A stretch of 64,000 nucleotides of DNA from Salegentibacter mishustinae. Its GTDB lineage: Bacteria; Bacteroidota; Bacteroidia; Flavobacteriales; Flavobacteriaceae. Below, in pieces: positions 54,290 through 63,541 of the stretch (the stretch's first letter is position 1; each line of letters begins with the position of its first letter). The stretch is from contig NZ_LLKN01000002.1 of assembly GCF_002900095.1 (NCBI RefSeq), forward strand, positions 434,001 to 498,000, written 5' to 3'. The notes beneath the pieces are model-generated. The model searched no databases, was not told the DNA's origin, and worked only from the letters and a program-made list of their open reading frames with translations. The position numbers and the translations under genes are program-made.

Positions 54290-55555
54290 ATCAAACCCAA
54301 GATCTTTTCTATAATACATCTTATCAAAATGTAGTTTCTCTGCATTTTGGTAAGATTTTTTTAGTGCCTCTTTGTAATCTTTCCCGAAAGAAGTCACCGC
54401 AATCACCCGGCCACCACTGGTCACAATTTTACCGCCTTCATTTTTAGTCCCGGCGTGAAATACAATTGACCCTTCTACTTTATCAAAACCGGTAATTTCT
54501 TTAGATTTCTCATAAGCTTCAGGATAACCTTCAGATACCAACATAACCGTTGCGGAGGTACGCTCATCAAGCTCCAAGCTAGCTTCGTTTAATTTTCCTT
54601 CAGAAACTTTTTCAAAAATGTCTACAAGATCAGATTTTATACGCGGCAGCACCACCTCTGTTTCCGGATCTCCCATTCTTACATTATATTCTATCACGTA
54701 AGGCTCATTATCCACTTTTATTAGCCCAATAAAGATGAAGCCTTTATAATCTATATTTTCTTCCTGAAGTCCTTTTACCGTAGTTTTTACAATTCGTTCT
54801 TCAATTTTCCCCATCAATTCATCATCTACAAAAGGAACTGGAGAGATCGCACCCATTCCGCCGGTATTTAAGCCGGTGTCGCCTTCACCAATTCTTTTAT
54901 AATCCTTGGCGGTTGGCAAGATTTTGTAGTTTTTCCCATCTGTAAGTACAAAAACGCTTAACTCGATGCCGTCTAAGAATTCTTCGATCACCACTTTCGC
55001 GCTTGCTGCACCAAATTTCTTTTCGGCTAGCATATTTTGAAGTTCCTGTTTTGCTTCCTCCAGATCATTTAAGATCAAAACCCCTTTTCCGGCTGCAAGT
55101 CCATCGGCTTTTAAAACATAAGGAGGCTTTAAGGTTTCCAGGAATTTTTTCCCCGCTTCCAGGCTTTTTTCGGTAAAACTCTCATAAGCTGCGGTAGGAA
55201 TTTTATGAATTGCCATAAACTCTTTGGCGCGTTCTTTACTTCCTTCTAAAAGTGCTCCTCTTTTTGACGGGCCAATAACTTTAACTTGCTTTAAAGCCTC
55301 ATCTTCGGCAAAGAAATCGGTAATGCCTTCAACTAAAGGGTCTTCAGGACCTACCACTAGCATTTCGATTTTCTCTTTCAGCACAAAATCTTTAATAGCC
55401 TTAAAATCGGTCACTTTAAGATCAATATTTTCAGCTATTTCAGCGGTTCCAGCATTGCCAGGGGCTACAAAAAGTTGAGAACATTTTGGGCTCTGTGCCA
55501 GTTTATAAGCAAATGTATGTTCGCGTCCGCCGGCGCCAAGAATTAAAATTTTCAT
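54281..55555 (-). CDS. purD: Phosphoribosylamine-glycine ligase
   Basis: A 424-residue ATP-grasp enzyme. Blocks are [36 protein letters not shown] (ATP binding), [17 protein letters not shown] and [18 protein letters not shown]. It makes glycinamide ribonucleotide, the step between the purF- and purN-encoded enzymes also in this window. It is divergent from the PaaK-like gene and convergent with the DUF6341-like gene. Confidence 0.96.
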   Translation of the reverse strand: MKILILGAGGREHTFAYKLAQSPKCSQLFVAPGNAGTAEIAENIDLKVTDFKAIKDFVLKEKIEMLVVGPEDPLVEGITDFFAEDEALKQVKVIGPSKRGALLEGSKERAKEFMAIHKIPTAAYESFTEKSLEAGKKFLETLKPPYVLKADGLAAGKGVLILNDLEEAKQELQNMLAEKKFGAASAKVVIEEFLDGIELSVFVLTDGKNYKILPTAKDYKRIGEGDTGLNTGGMGAISPVPFVDDELMGKIEERIVKTTVKGLQEENIDYKGFIFIGLIKVDNEPYVIEYNVRMGDPETEVVLPRIKSDLVDIFEKVSEGKLNEASLELDERTSATVMLVSEGYPEAYEKSKEITGFDKVEGSIVFHAGTKNEGGKIVTSGGRVIAVTSFGKDYKEALKKSYQNAEKLHFDKMYYRKDLGFDLS

Positions 55556-55635
55556 CCTGAAGTGATTTTAGTTATGGCATCAAAAATAATTGTTTGTAAA
55601 TTGAAGCACCAATAATTTGTGATAAAAAAGCCTAT

Positions 55636-56949
55636 TTGCCCTTGGACTGGTTTAAACTTTCGCTGCAGCTTAATAAATTCCCTATAAACCGGGCGCAAAA
55701 GGCATTGGAGGAAATTCAGGAAATCCCGGAAAAACAATACGAAACTTACCTTCTGGAAAAACGAAAGGAAATTGTTGAATATCATCTAAAGAACAATCGG
55801 TTTTATAAGGATTTCTTCGGAAAATCTAATTTCACCACCTGGAGCGAAGTGCCTGTAATGACTAAACCCGATTTACAGCAGAAACTGGAAAACCGACTTA
55901 GTAAAGGCTTTACAAAATCTACCGCTTATATTGGGAAAACCTCCGGTAGTAGTGGCACACCGTTTATTTTCGCTAAAGATAAATTTGCACACGCCTTAAG
56001 TTGGGCTGGATTCCATGAGAGATACCAATGGTTCGGCATTGACCTCAACAAATCCTTACAGGCCAGGTTTTATGGTATCCCCTTAGATTTATATGGAAAT
56101 ATCCAGGAAAGAATTAAAGACCGAATTAGTTTACGCCGCAGGTTTCCCATTTTTGATCTTAGTGAAGAAAAGATGGAAAAATTTCTGAAGCGTTTTCAAA
56201 GATCAGACTTCAGCTATATTAATGGTTACACCAGTGCTGTATTGCTTTTTGCAAAATTTCTGGCCAGTAAAAATCTTATTCTGAAAGAAGTTTGCCCCAA
56301 TCTAAAACTTTGTATAGTTACTTCAGAACGCTTATTTAAAAAGGACAAAGAACTAATGCAAACCGTGTTTGGTGTGCCTGTAGTCAACGAATATGGTGCC
56401 AGTGAAGTGGGACTTATTGCTTTTGAAAACCCTAAAAATGAATGGATAATTAATTCTGAAGATCTCTTTTTAGAGATTCTGGATAAAAATAATCAAGCCG
56501 TTCCTTATGGAACCGAAGGACGTATCGTGATTACTTCACTTTACAATAAAGCCCATCCTATGATTCGCTACGATATTGGCGATAGCGGCATACTTTCTAG
56601 TAAAAGCACTGCAAAAACACCAATTTTAGAAAAATTGATTGGTCGCACCAATGATATCGCTAAACTCCCTGAAGGAAAAGTTGTACCCGGACTTACGTTC
56701 TATTATGTTACCAAAAGCATAATAGAAGACACAGGCAGCATTAAAGAATTTATTGTTAATCAAAATGCACCCGATTCTTTTAAAATTGAATATGTAAGCA
56801 AGGAGAATTTTTCTAAAAATCAGGAACAAAAAATTTTACAGGCCATTGAGACCTATGTGGGGAAAAACCTGAAAGTAACTTTTGAAAGAAAAGATACCCT
56901 TAAAAGAAGTAAAAGCGGAAAGTTGAAACAATTCACTTCAGATTTGTAA
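55636..56949 (+). CDS. Phenylacetate-CoA ligase-like/CapK-family adenylate-forming protein
   Basis: A 437-residue ANL-superfamily protein of the PaaK/CapK type. The phosphate loop is KTSGSSGTPFIFAKD, motif A5 is NEYGASEVG, and A7/A8-like segments are MIRYDIGDSGIL and KLIGRTNDI; C-terminal KRSKSGKLKQF carries the late Lys. The N-terminal INRAQKALEEIQEIPEKQYETYLLEKR is helical. CapK relatives act in surface polysaccharide synthesis, which fits the cluster that follows, but CoA ligation is equally possible. A TTG start is used; the frame closes at a TAA 39 bp upstream. Confidence 0.85.
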   Translation: MPLDWFKLSLQLNKFPINRAQKALEEIQEIPEKQYETYLLEKRKEIVEYHLKNNRFYKDFFGKSNFTTWSEVPVMTKPDLQQKLENRLSKGFTKSTAYIGKTSGSSGTPFIFAKDKFAHALSWAGFHERYQWFGIDLNKSLQARFYGIPLDLYGNIQERIKDRISLRRRFPIFDLSEEKMEKFLKRFQRSDFSYINGYTSAVLLFAKFLASKNLILKEVCPNLKLCIVTSERLFKKDKELMQTVFGVPVVNEYGASEVGLIAFENPKNEWIINSEDLFLEILDKNNQAVPYGTEGRIVITSLYNKAHPMIRYDIGDSGILSSKSTAKTPILEKLIGRTNDIAKLPEGKVVPGLTFYYVTKSIIEDTGSIKEFIVNQNAPDSFKIEYVSKENFSKNQEQKILQAIETYVGKNLKVTFERKDTLKRSKSGKLKQFTSDL

Positions 56950-57027
56950 TTTTTTCATAGCCACGAATTCACGAATATTTTCTGAAAATTGCTTACTTAA
57001 GAAAGTGATGGATAAACCGAAACTTAG

Positions 57028-57074
57028 AACCCGATCAAAATCGGGGCAGGCTCTGAAATAAATCCAGGCTTACG
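57028..57074. repeat. Dispersed palindromic repeat pair
   Basis: CCCGATCAAAATCGGGG followed by CTCTGAAATAAATCCAGG. Same families as at 31626 and 50107; lies between convergent genes. Confidence 0.55.
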
Positions 57075-57078
57075 AAAA

Positions 57079-57852
57079 TCATTTAATCTTCTTTACTTGC
57101 TTCTTTTTTACTAAAAAATGTTCCTTTAAAAATACAAGCATATAACCGGTACTTTTGATGAAGTTGAATCCTAAAATTTTATAGTAAATGTTGAAGTTGA
57201 ATTTCAACATTTCAAGCTTATTCCTGGAGATAGATCCCTTTCTTACCCGATATTTCGCTAAACATTGTTGAATCCCTAACGCCGGTCCACCCTTTTTTAC
57301 AGCTTCCAGCCATAGCGCCCAATCCTGTCTTTTCCTAATTTCGGGAGCATAGATCTTACCTAGTTTTTTAACGCTGTAAATTCCGGTAAGGTTGCCCAGG
57401 TAATTTGATTTGAGCAGTTTTTGATAAGTTAAAGTTGTTAGAGCTTCAATGATTTCATTTCTGGAATTTCCATTTTCGTCTATTTGTAGATAACTGGAAA
57501 AGCAAACCGAAGCATCCTGCTCCTGCATTATTTGAAGCTGGATTTGTAGCTTTTTAGGTTTCCATTGGTCATCTGCATCCAAAAAAGCTATAAAATCGCC
57601 CTGCGCAGCTTTAATTCCTTTATTTCGACTTATTCCTGTGCCGAAATTGTTTTGATTTTGAAGTATATTAATTCGAAAATCTTGCTTTGCTAGTTTTTCA
57701 GCTTTAGAAAAAGTAGTATCTGTAGAAGCATCATCAATAATAAACAATTCCCAATTGGAATATGTTTGAGCAATCACTGATTCCACGGCGGTTTCAATAA
57801 AATCTTCCGCATTAAAAGCGGGCATAATTACTGAAACCAAAGGATTATCCAT
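57079..57852 (-). CDS. Glycosyltransferase family 2
   Basis: A 257-residue GT-A glycosyltransferase. The N-terminus VSVIMPAFNAEDFIETAVESVIAQTYSNWELFIIDDASTD is classical, and the metal-binding motif is FLDADDQW. The later RKRQDWALWLEA segment replaces the usual ED base motif with QDW. It has no predicted membrane anchor. It is the last gene of the polysaccharide cluster, 8 bp after UXS. Confidence 0.93.
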   Translation of the reverse strand: MDNPLVSVIMPAFNAEDFIETAVESVIAQTYSNWELFIIDDASTDTTFSKAEKLAKQDFRINILQNQNNFGTGISRNKGIKAAQGDFIAFLDADDQWKPKKLQIQLQIMQEQDASVCFSSYLQIDENGNSRNEIIEALTTLTYQKLLKSNYLGNLTGIYSVKKLGKIYAPEIRKRQDWALWLEAVKKGGPALGIQQCLAKYRVRKGSISRNKLEMLKFNFNIYYKILGFNFIKSTGYMLVFLKEHFLVKKKQVKKIK

Positions 57853-57860
57853 AATTTGAT

Positions 57861-58850
57861 TTAACGTCTTATATGCCCTGAAAAATCTTTGTGCTCACTT
57901 TTTTCCAGTTCTTCCGCACTCAGGCTTTTAAAATAATTGTAAGTGATTTTCATTCCTTCACTTCGAGAAACTTTTGGTTTCCAGCCTAAAACCTCTTTTG
58001 CTCTACTAATATCGGGTTGTCTTTTAAGCGGATCGTCTGCAGGAAGTTCTTTGTACACGATTACCTGATCGGTACCGGTAAGTTTCAGAATTTCTTCAGC
58101 AAAATCTTTAATGGTAATTTCATCTGGATTTCCAATATTCACAGGATCGGAATAATCGCTTAGCAACAACCTATAAATTCCTTCAATTTGATCGTCTACA
58201 TAACAAAAAGAGCGCGTTTGTAAACCATCACCAAAAATAGTGAGATCTTCCCCACGAAGTGCCTGACCTATAAACGCAGGAATTACACGGCCATCGTTTA
58301 AACGCATCCTGGGACCATAAGTATTAAAAATCCTCGCAATCCTGGTTTCCAAACCGTGAAAGCGGTGGTATGCCATAGTAATAGATTCCTGAAAACGCTT
58401 AGCTTCATCGTAAACTCCACGCGGACCTATGGTGTTTACATTTCCGTAATATTCTTCATTTTGAGGATGAACTTGTGGGTCTCCATAAACTTCAGAAGTG
58501 GAAGCAATAAGAATTCTGGCGTTTTTCTCTTTCGCCAAACCAAGACAATGCAAAGTCCCAACTGATCCAACTTTTAAAGTTTGGATTGGAATTTTTAAAT
58601 AATCTATAGGACTGGCGGGAGAAGCAAAATGTAAAATGTAATCCAGTTTCCCGGGAACGTGAATAAACTTAGTAATATCGTGATGAAAAAATTCAAAATT
58701 ATCCAGCTTAAAAAGATGCTCAATATTCTTAAGATCGCCGGTTATAAGGTTGTCCATCCCAATAATATCATAACCTTCTTTAATAAACCTATCGCATAAA
58801 TGCGAGCCTAAAAACCCGGCAGCACCGGTAATGAGTATTCTTTTTGCCAT
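57861..58850 (-). CDS. uxs: UDP-glucuronate decarboxylase (UDP-xylose synthase, extended SDR)
   Basis: A 329-residue extended SDR. The NAD motif is GAAGFLGSH (residues 8-16), [18 protein letters not shown] and STSEVYGDP are UXS-specific blocks, and the catalytic YxxxK is in [27 protein letters not shown] follows. It converts UDP-glucuronate to UDP-xylose for glycan synthesis. It lies 39 bp after rfbD in the same direction. An NAD-dependent epimerase of other specificity is a lesser alternative. Confidence 0.9.
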   Translation of the reverse strand: MAKRILITGAAGFLGSHLCDRFIKEGYDIIGMDNLITGDLKNIEHLFKLDNFEFFHHDITKFIHVPGKLDYILHFASPASPIDYLKIPIQTLKVGSVGTLHCLGLAKEKNARILIASTSEVYGDPQVHPQNEEYYGNVNTIGPRGVYDEAKRFQESITMAYHRFHGLETRIARIFNTYGPRMRLNDGRVIPAFIGQALRGEDLTIFGDGLQTRSFCYVDDQIEGIYRLLLSDYSDPVNIGNPDEITIKDFAEEILKLTGTDQVIVYKELPADDPLKRQPDISRAKEVLGWKPKVSRSEGMKITYNYFKSLSAEELEKSEHKDFSGHIRR

Positions 58851-58889
58851 ATTTTAAATTTGGTTGAAATTAATGAAATTCTTTCAGAA

Positions 58890-59738
58890 TTAAGCATTTA
58901 TCAATTTTTCGAGACTCACTTTCCAGTTAAGAATCGGTTTTGAAAATTGCTGTTCAATTTTGCTTTTATCCAGGACGCTATATTCAGGTCTTGCGGCAAT
59001 GGTCTTAAAATTATTGCTCTTATTTAAAACTATGTCTTCTGAATTTCCCGTACATTCTAAAATCGTCTTTGCAAAATCGTACCAGGTAGCTTCGCCTAGA
59101 TTGCTGAAATGATATAAACCAAAATCTTTATTTTCTGAAGCGATTATTTCTAAAACAAATTCAGCGAGGTCATTAGCATTTGTTGGCGTACCGGTTTGAG
59201 AAGTGGTAATATTGAGCTCCGCATTCTCTTCTATTTTTCTAAGTATCGTCTTATAAAAATTATGCCCGAATTCTGAATACAGCCAGGAAGTCCTAAAAAT
59301 TAAATGTTCTTTTAAAACCTCAGCGATTAAATGTTCTCCCTTTAATTTTGAAGCGCCATAAATGTTAATAGGATTTGTCTTATCGGTTTCTATATAAGGT
59401 TTTTCAGCTTTGCCATCAAATACATAATCGGTAGAAAAATGAACTAAAGTTGCCCGATTTTCATTACAAACCTCAGCCAGGTTTTTCGCTCCTGTTGCGT
59501 TAATTTTAAAGGCTTTTTCTTCTTCAGATTCGGCTTTTTCAACATTGGTATAAGCTGCGCAATTAATTACCCAATCAAATTTTATTTCAGAAAATAGTTT
59601 TTCAAGTTTCGGTTTATCTGTAATATCTGCTTCCGAAGAAGATTTAAAAACAAAATTGCATTCAGTATAATTTTTCGAAATCTTTTTAAAACAAGCTCCC
59701 AATTGGCCAGAAGCACCGGTAACGAGAACATTTTTCAT
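58890..59738 (-). CDS. rfbD: dTDP-4-dehydrorhamnose reductase
   Basis: A 282-residue RmlD-family SDR. GASGQLGACF binds NADPH, followed by CAAYTNVEKAE, STDYVFDGKAEKPY and YGASKLKGE with the YxxxK pair, and FRTSWLYSEFG. It produces dTDP-L-rhamnose from the RfbC product. It overlaps rfbC by 4 bases. The rfbA and rfbB partners are not in the window. Confidence 0.95.
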   Translation of the reverse strand: MKNVLVTGASGQLGACFKKISKNYTECNFVFKSSSEADITDKPKLEKLFSEIKFDWVINCAAYTNVEKAESEEEKAFKINATGAKNLAEVCNENRATLVHFSTDYVFDGKAEKPYIETDKTNPINIYGASKLKGEHLIAEVLKEHLIFRTSWLYSEFGHNFYKTILRKIEENAELNITTSQTGTPTNANDLAEFVLEIIASENKDFGLYHFSNLGEATWYDFAKTILECTGNSEDIVLNKSNNFKTIAARPEYSVLDKSKIEQQFSKPILNWKVSLEKLINA

Positions 59739-60280
59739 TTAAAAATCTCTTTTAAACGTGGTTGTTTTAAATCTTTATCTGAAATAATCATTTCTTCCTC
59801 CGGGAATTCCCAATCTATCGACAGGTCAGGATCGTTATAAATAATGCCTGCTTCAGAACCGGGATAATAATATTCATCGCATTTATAAGCAAAAACCGAT
59901 GTTTCAGAAAGTGTTACGAAACCATGGCCAAAGCCTTTGGGAATATACAGTTGATATAAATTCTCGTGATCAAGAATAACTTTAAAACTCTTTTTAAACG
60001 TTGGCGATTCCGGCCTCAAATCTACCACCACATCTAATACTCTTCCATAAATAGCACGTACCAGTTTGGTTTGGCCAAATTCCCCGGTTTGGTAATGCAA
60101 GCCACGCAAAACCCCTTTATTGGAAATAGATTGATTATCCTGAACAAACTCTTTTTCTATGCCAGTTAATTCTATAAACTTCTTTTTGTGATAACTCTCC
60201 AAAAATAGACCGCGTTTATCTCGAAAAATATCGGGTTTTATGATGAAACAGTCTTTTAAAGGTGTTTCTTCAACTTTCAT
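59735..60280 (-). CDS. rfbC: dTDP-4-dehydrorhamnose 3,5-epimerase
   Basis: A 181-residue cupin-fold epimerase. The active-site His lies in GVLRGLHYQTG, and FGHGFVTLSE and YKCDEYYYPGSEAGI (catalytic Tyr) complete the site. DVVVDLRPESPTF is also typical. It acts ahead of RfbD in dTDP-rhamnose synthesis. The gene starts 3 bp after the upstream DUF gene ends. Confidence 0.95.
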   Translation of the reverse strand: MKVEETPLKDCFIIKPDIFRDKRGLFLESYHKKKFIELTGIEKEFVQDNQSISNKGVLRGLHYQTGEFGQTKLVRAIYGRVLDVVVDLRPESPTFKKSFKVILDHENLYQLYIPKGFGHGFVTLSETSVFAYKCDEYYYPGSEAGIIYNDPDLSIDWEFPEEEMIISDKDLKQPRLKEIFK

Positions 60281-60283
60281 AAA

Positions 60284-61966
60284 TTAAGATTTAAAGATTT
60301 GTTCCAGGATCTTTTCTGTAATTAAATAAGTAGGTTTTACACCCGTGGTTCCCAATCCTCCAGAAGCTAATGTACTACCGGTTTCTAATGGATTATCTGA
60401 AGCGTAATAAGCATATCTCACCTTCACGTCACTATTAATACTGCCTCTTAATTTTGAAGCCGCCTGAATAGCTTTTTGGTAATGTGCACCTTCCATCTCC
60501 AGTCCACTCACATTCCAGGTAGAATCGTGAAAGAATTTAAGAATATCGCGATTTTGAAGTGAAGTTCCTAAAACGGTGATCATCGCACCATCTACTACAG
60601 CAATATCGCTCTCTTCAAGATCGGCACGACTAAGTTCATTTTTAAAAGGATAGTTATCTGCAGTTCCTTCAAATAAATGGGCAGAAGGGATCATAATATC
60701 GCCTTTTCCACCTTCAAGAATCCCGGCTTTCCCCATAATAGAGATAGATTCTACATTCATTTTAATCTCGTTGCCTTCAAAATTGTAAGGTTTCAGCAGC
60801 TCATCCATAGTTTCATAAGCCTGCTCTCCAAAAGCATAATCCATCACGATAATAACAGGTGCCTCTTCTTCGGTTTTAATATCCCATGAGCCGTATTTTC
60901 CGTTTAATTTGGCGGTATCAAAAATTTGCACGTCAATATTGGTTCCACTTTTATCTTCTAAAAAGGTCATCCCATTATCTAAAGCAGATTTCATTACTTT
61001 GCTTCTCAACTCGCCATTGGTACTATTACTTAGCAATTCGTAAATTTCCAGTGGCTTTTTCTTTTTGAGTTCGGTTTTTAAGGCTGAAGGCGTATAAAGC
61101 GTGTTCATTACACTATGCATATTCGCACTAATAATGTGCAACGGCCGGTGCATTAAATTCTCTTTTATAAGATGTTGCTTAATATTATCGGCCCAAATCT
61201 CGCCATGAATATGGTGCCCCAAACGCTCACGTAATACTGGACTAAAAGTTATAATTCTTTTATCGTTATTTACCGTCTCTGCAATTGCCAGCTTCCCTAA
61301 CCAGTAAATTATATTTAAAAACCGTTCAGGGTTTCCCGGTAAGGAGAACTTTGGATAGATATCCTGAACCTCATAGAAAGTTCGGCCTAAAATATTTGCA
61401 GTGTGAGTTAAAGCGATTTCGCGTTGTGCCTGGTCTAAAGGTTCTTCCTGTAAAACAGCTTTTTCCAGTTTTTGCCAGTCTCTGGTAACGCTACCTTCTT
61501 CATCTATAATTACGCGACGCATTATTTTATGAGATTCTACGAACAGAAAAGTAAGGTGTGTAAGAATATCATAGATCTCAGAACGGCCACGGGTTATTTC
61601 AATATTCATTTGCTCATCGTCTATCCTATAGCAGTTACGCCGACGTTTAGGCGGAACAATGGGCTTAAAATGCGAATTACCATAACCTTCATCACTGGTA
61701 AGGTTTATAAACCTGCATTCTTCAATTCCTTTTGGCAAACGGTCTATCACGTAAAGCAATCCGCTTAATTCGGCTTTATCATCAGCAATAGAACCATAAA
61801 TTTCGGGACGAAGAATAAGTAAAGATTCCCTTAGCGTTTCCCCGGAAACTCCCATAGGTTTATAAAAACCACGATTAAAAAGGTGACGCATGGTAATATA
61901 CATACGTTCTATGGCGTGGGTACTTTCCTGGGCGCGGGTGCGGCCTAGTAATTTTAGATTTATCAT
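60284..61966 (-). CDS. Large DUF protein (DUF6909-like) with a nucleoside-phosphorylase-like C-terminal region
   Basis: A 560-residue protein. The first 300 residues are mostly helical (STHAIERMYITMRHLFNRG, YDILTHLTFLFVESHKIMRR) without a recognised domain. The C-terminal half reads like a purine nucleoside phosphorylase/MTA-SAH nucleosidase fold: VIIVMDYAFGEQAYET, IMGKAGILEGGKGDIMIPSAHLFEG and the substrate-site motif GLEMEGAHYQKA (Glu490-Met-Glu492). Its known Bacteroidota relatives are annotated only as DUFs. It sits between GH3 (5-bp gap) and rfbC. Activity is not known. Confidence 0.75.
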   Translation of the reverse strand: MINLKLLGRTRAQESTHAIERMYITMRHLFNRGFYKPMGVSGETLRESLLILRPEIYGSIADDKAELSGLLYVIDRLPKGIEECRFINLTSDEGYGNSHFKPIVPPKRRRNCYRIDDEQMNIEITRGRSEIYDILTHLTFLFVESHKIMRRVIIDEEGSVTRDWQKLEKAVLQEEPLDQAQREIALTHTANILGRTFYEVQDIYPKFSLPGNPERFLNIIYWLGKLAIAETVNNDKRIITFSPVLRERLGHHIHGEIWADNIKQHLIKENLMHRPLHIISANMHSVMNTLYTPSALKTELKKKKPLEIYELLSNSTNGELRSKVMKSALDNGMTFLEDKSGTNIDVQIFDTAKLNGKYGSWDIKTEEEAPVIIVMDYAFGEQAYETMDELLKPYNFEGNEIKMNVESISIMGKAGILEGGKGDIMIPSAHLFEGTADNYPFKNELSRADLEESDIAVVDGAMITVLGTSLQNRDILKFFHDSTWNVSGLEMEGAHYQKAIQAASKLRGSINSDVKVRYAYYASDNPLETGSTLASGGLGTTGVKPTYLITEKILEQIFKS

Positions 61967-61971
61967 TTTTT

Positions 61972-63471
61972 TTATGCTTTTATTATTTTCTCCAGAACTT
62001 CAGCAATTTTACGATCGTTGGCCAGGCGTGGCAGTTTATTTTGCCCGCCCAATTTGCCAATAGATTTCATATACTGCTGAAAACCGTTTTCCGGAACTCT
62101 TGATATTTTTAATGGCTGAAGTATCTTCCCTTCAATAAGATCAAAATAGTAAGAATTTTGCTTTTGAAGACTTTCATCCAGAGTTTTACTGAATTTCGCC
62201 AGATCTTCAGGCTCTTTTTCAAATTCTATAAACCACTCATGATAGGGTAATTCTTCATTTTTAGGGGTAATTTGAGGCGCTACCGTAAACTCGCTAATTC
62301 TCGCCTTGGTTGCTGCAGTAGCTTCCTGCATTGCTTCTTCTACTTCTTTAGCGATCACGTGTTCCCCAAAAGCCGAAATAAAATGCTTAATCCTTCCTGA
62401 AACCATTACTCGGTAAGGATTTGTACTTGTAAATTGTACCGTATCTCCAATATTGTAAGCCCAAAGGCCCGCATTTGAAGAGACCAGCATTACGTAATTC
62501 ACACCCATTTCTACTTCGCCAACTGTAAGTCTTTTAGGATTTTCGTCGAAAAATTCATCTGCTTTTATAAACTCGTAGAACATTCCTGAATCAAGTTGCA
62601 GTAACATTCCTTTTTCGGTTTGTTTATCCTGAAAAGCGAAAAATCCTTCTGATGCAGGATATAATTCTATACTATCTACTTTTCTGCCAATAAGGTTTTC
62701 AAATTTAGAGCGGTAAGGTTCGTAATTTACACCACCGTAAATAAACAAGTCAAAATTCGGGAATAGCTCCCCTACTTTCTTTCCGGTTTTTTGCTGAAGT
62801 TTTTCAAAATACATTTGAACCCAGGAAGGAATACCGCTAATAACGCTCATATTTTCGTTTCGGGTTTCTTCTACGATGGCATCAACTTTAGTCTCCCAAT
62901 CGTCAATACAATTGGTTTCCCAACTTGGCATCCTATTTTTCTGAAGATAGGAAGGCACGTAATGCGCCACGATCCCAGATAAACGACCTAGTTTTACACC
63001 GTTTTTCTCTTCCATCTCGGGACTTCCCTGGAGGAAAATCATTTTTCCGTCTACAAATTTAGCATTTCCGGTTTCAGCGATATAACATAAAATCGCATTC
63101 CTCGCCGCATTTATATGCGAAGGCATAGAATCTTTGGTAAGCGGAATATACTTGGCGCCACTGGTTGTACCCGAGGTTTTAGCGTAATATAAAGGTTTTC
63201 CCGGCCATAATACATCTTCTTCTCCGGCTACCATTTTATCTACATAAAAACGTAATTCTTCATAATCCCGAACCGGTACTTTTTTAGAGAAATCGGCATA
63301 AGATTTAATATTTTTAAAATCGTGATCCTTTCCGAATTTTGTGTCTTTGGCTTTGTCAATTAGTTCCTGAAATACCTTCTTTTGTGTGGCTTCAGGTTTT
63401 GAAGCCCATTTATCTATTTTTTTGCGGATATTTTTAGCAAAAATCTTTGCTCCAAACGACTTTAAAGACAT
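61972..63471 (-). CDS. GH3-family acyl-adenylate-forming protein
   Basis: A 499-residue GH3-fold enzyme related to plant auxin-amino acid synthetases. The ATP/AMP loop is YYAKTSGTTSGAKYIPLTKDS; VDSIELYPASEGFFAFQ and VNYVMLVSSNAGLWAYNIGDTVQF are the later conserved blocks; GRIKHFISAFGEHV links to the C-terminal domain. Bacteroidota GH3 genes are common, usually beside a M23 peptidase as here, and their substrates are unknown. It is transcribed with the DUF gene behind it. Confidence 0.92.
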   Translation of the reverse strand: MSLKSFGAKIFAKNIRKKIDKWASKPEATQKKVFQELIDKAKDTKFGKDHDFKNIKSYADFSKKVPVRDYEELRFYVDKMVAGEEDVLWPGKPLYYAKTSGTTSGAKYIPLTKDSMPSHINAARNAILCYIAETGNAKFVDGKMIFLQGSPEMEEKNGVKLGRLSGIVAHYVPSYLQKNRMPSWETNCIDDWETKVDAIVEETRNENMSVISGIPSWVQMYFEKLQQKTGKKVGELFPNFDLFIYGGVNYEPYRSKFENLIGRKVDSIELYPASEGFFAFQDKQTEKGMLLQLDSGMFYEFIKADEFFDENPKRLTVGEVEMGVNYVMLVSSNAGLWAYNIGDTVQFTSTNPYRVMVSGRIKHFISAFGEHVIAKEVEEAMQEATAATKARISEFTVAPQITPKNEELPYHEWFIEFEKEPEDLAKFSKTLDESLQKQNSYYFDLIEGKILQPLKISRVPENGFQQYMKSIGKLGGQNKLPRLANDRKIAEVLEKIIKA

Positions 63472-63541
63472 AAGTTTTTTTGAAATTAAATGGTATGCTA
63501 TTACTTAAGCAACAGCTTAGCGCTGCAAAGGTCGTGATTTA

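Noticed and set aside
55552-55785. A 77-codon minus-strand open frame at the purD/PaaK-like boundary
   Set aside because: It is antisense to the start of the PaaK-like gene, has no recognisable features and overlaps the purD start by 4 bases.
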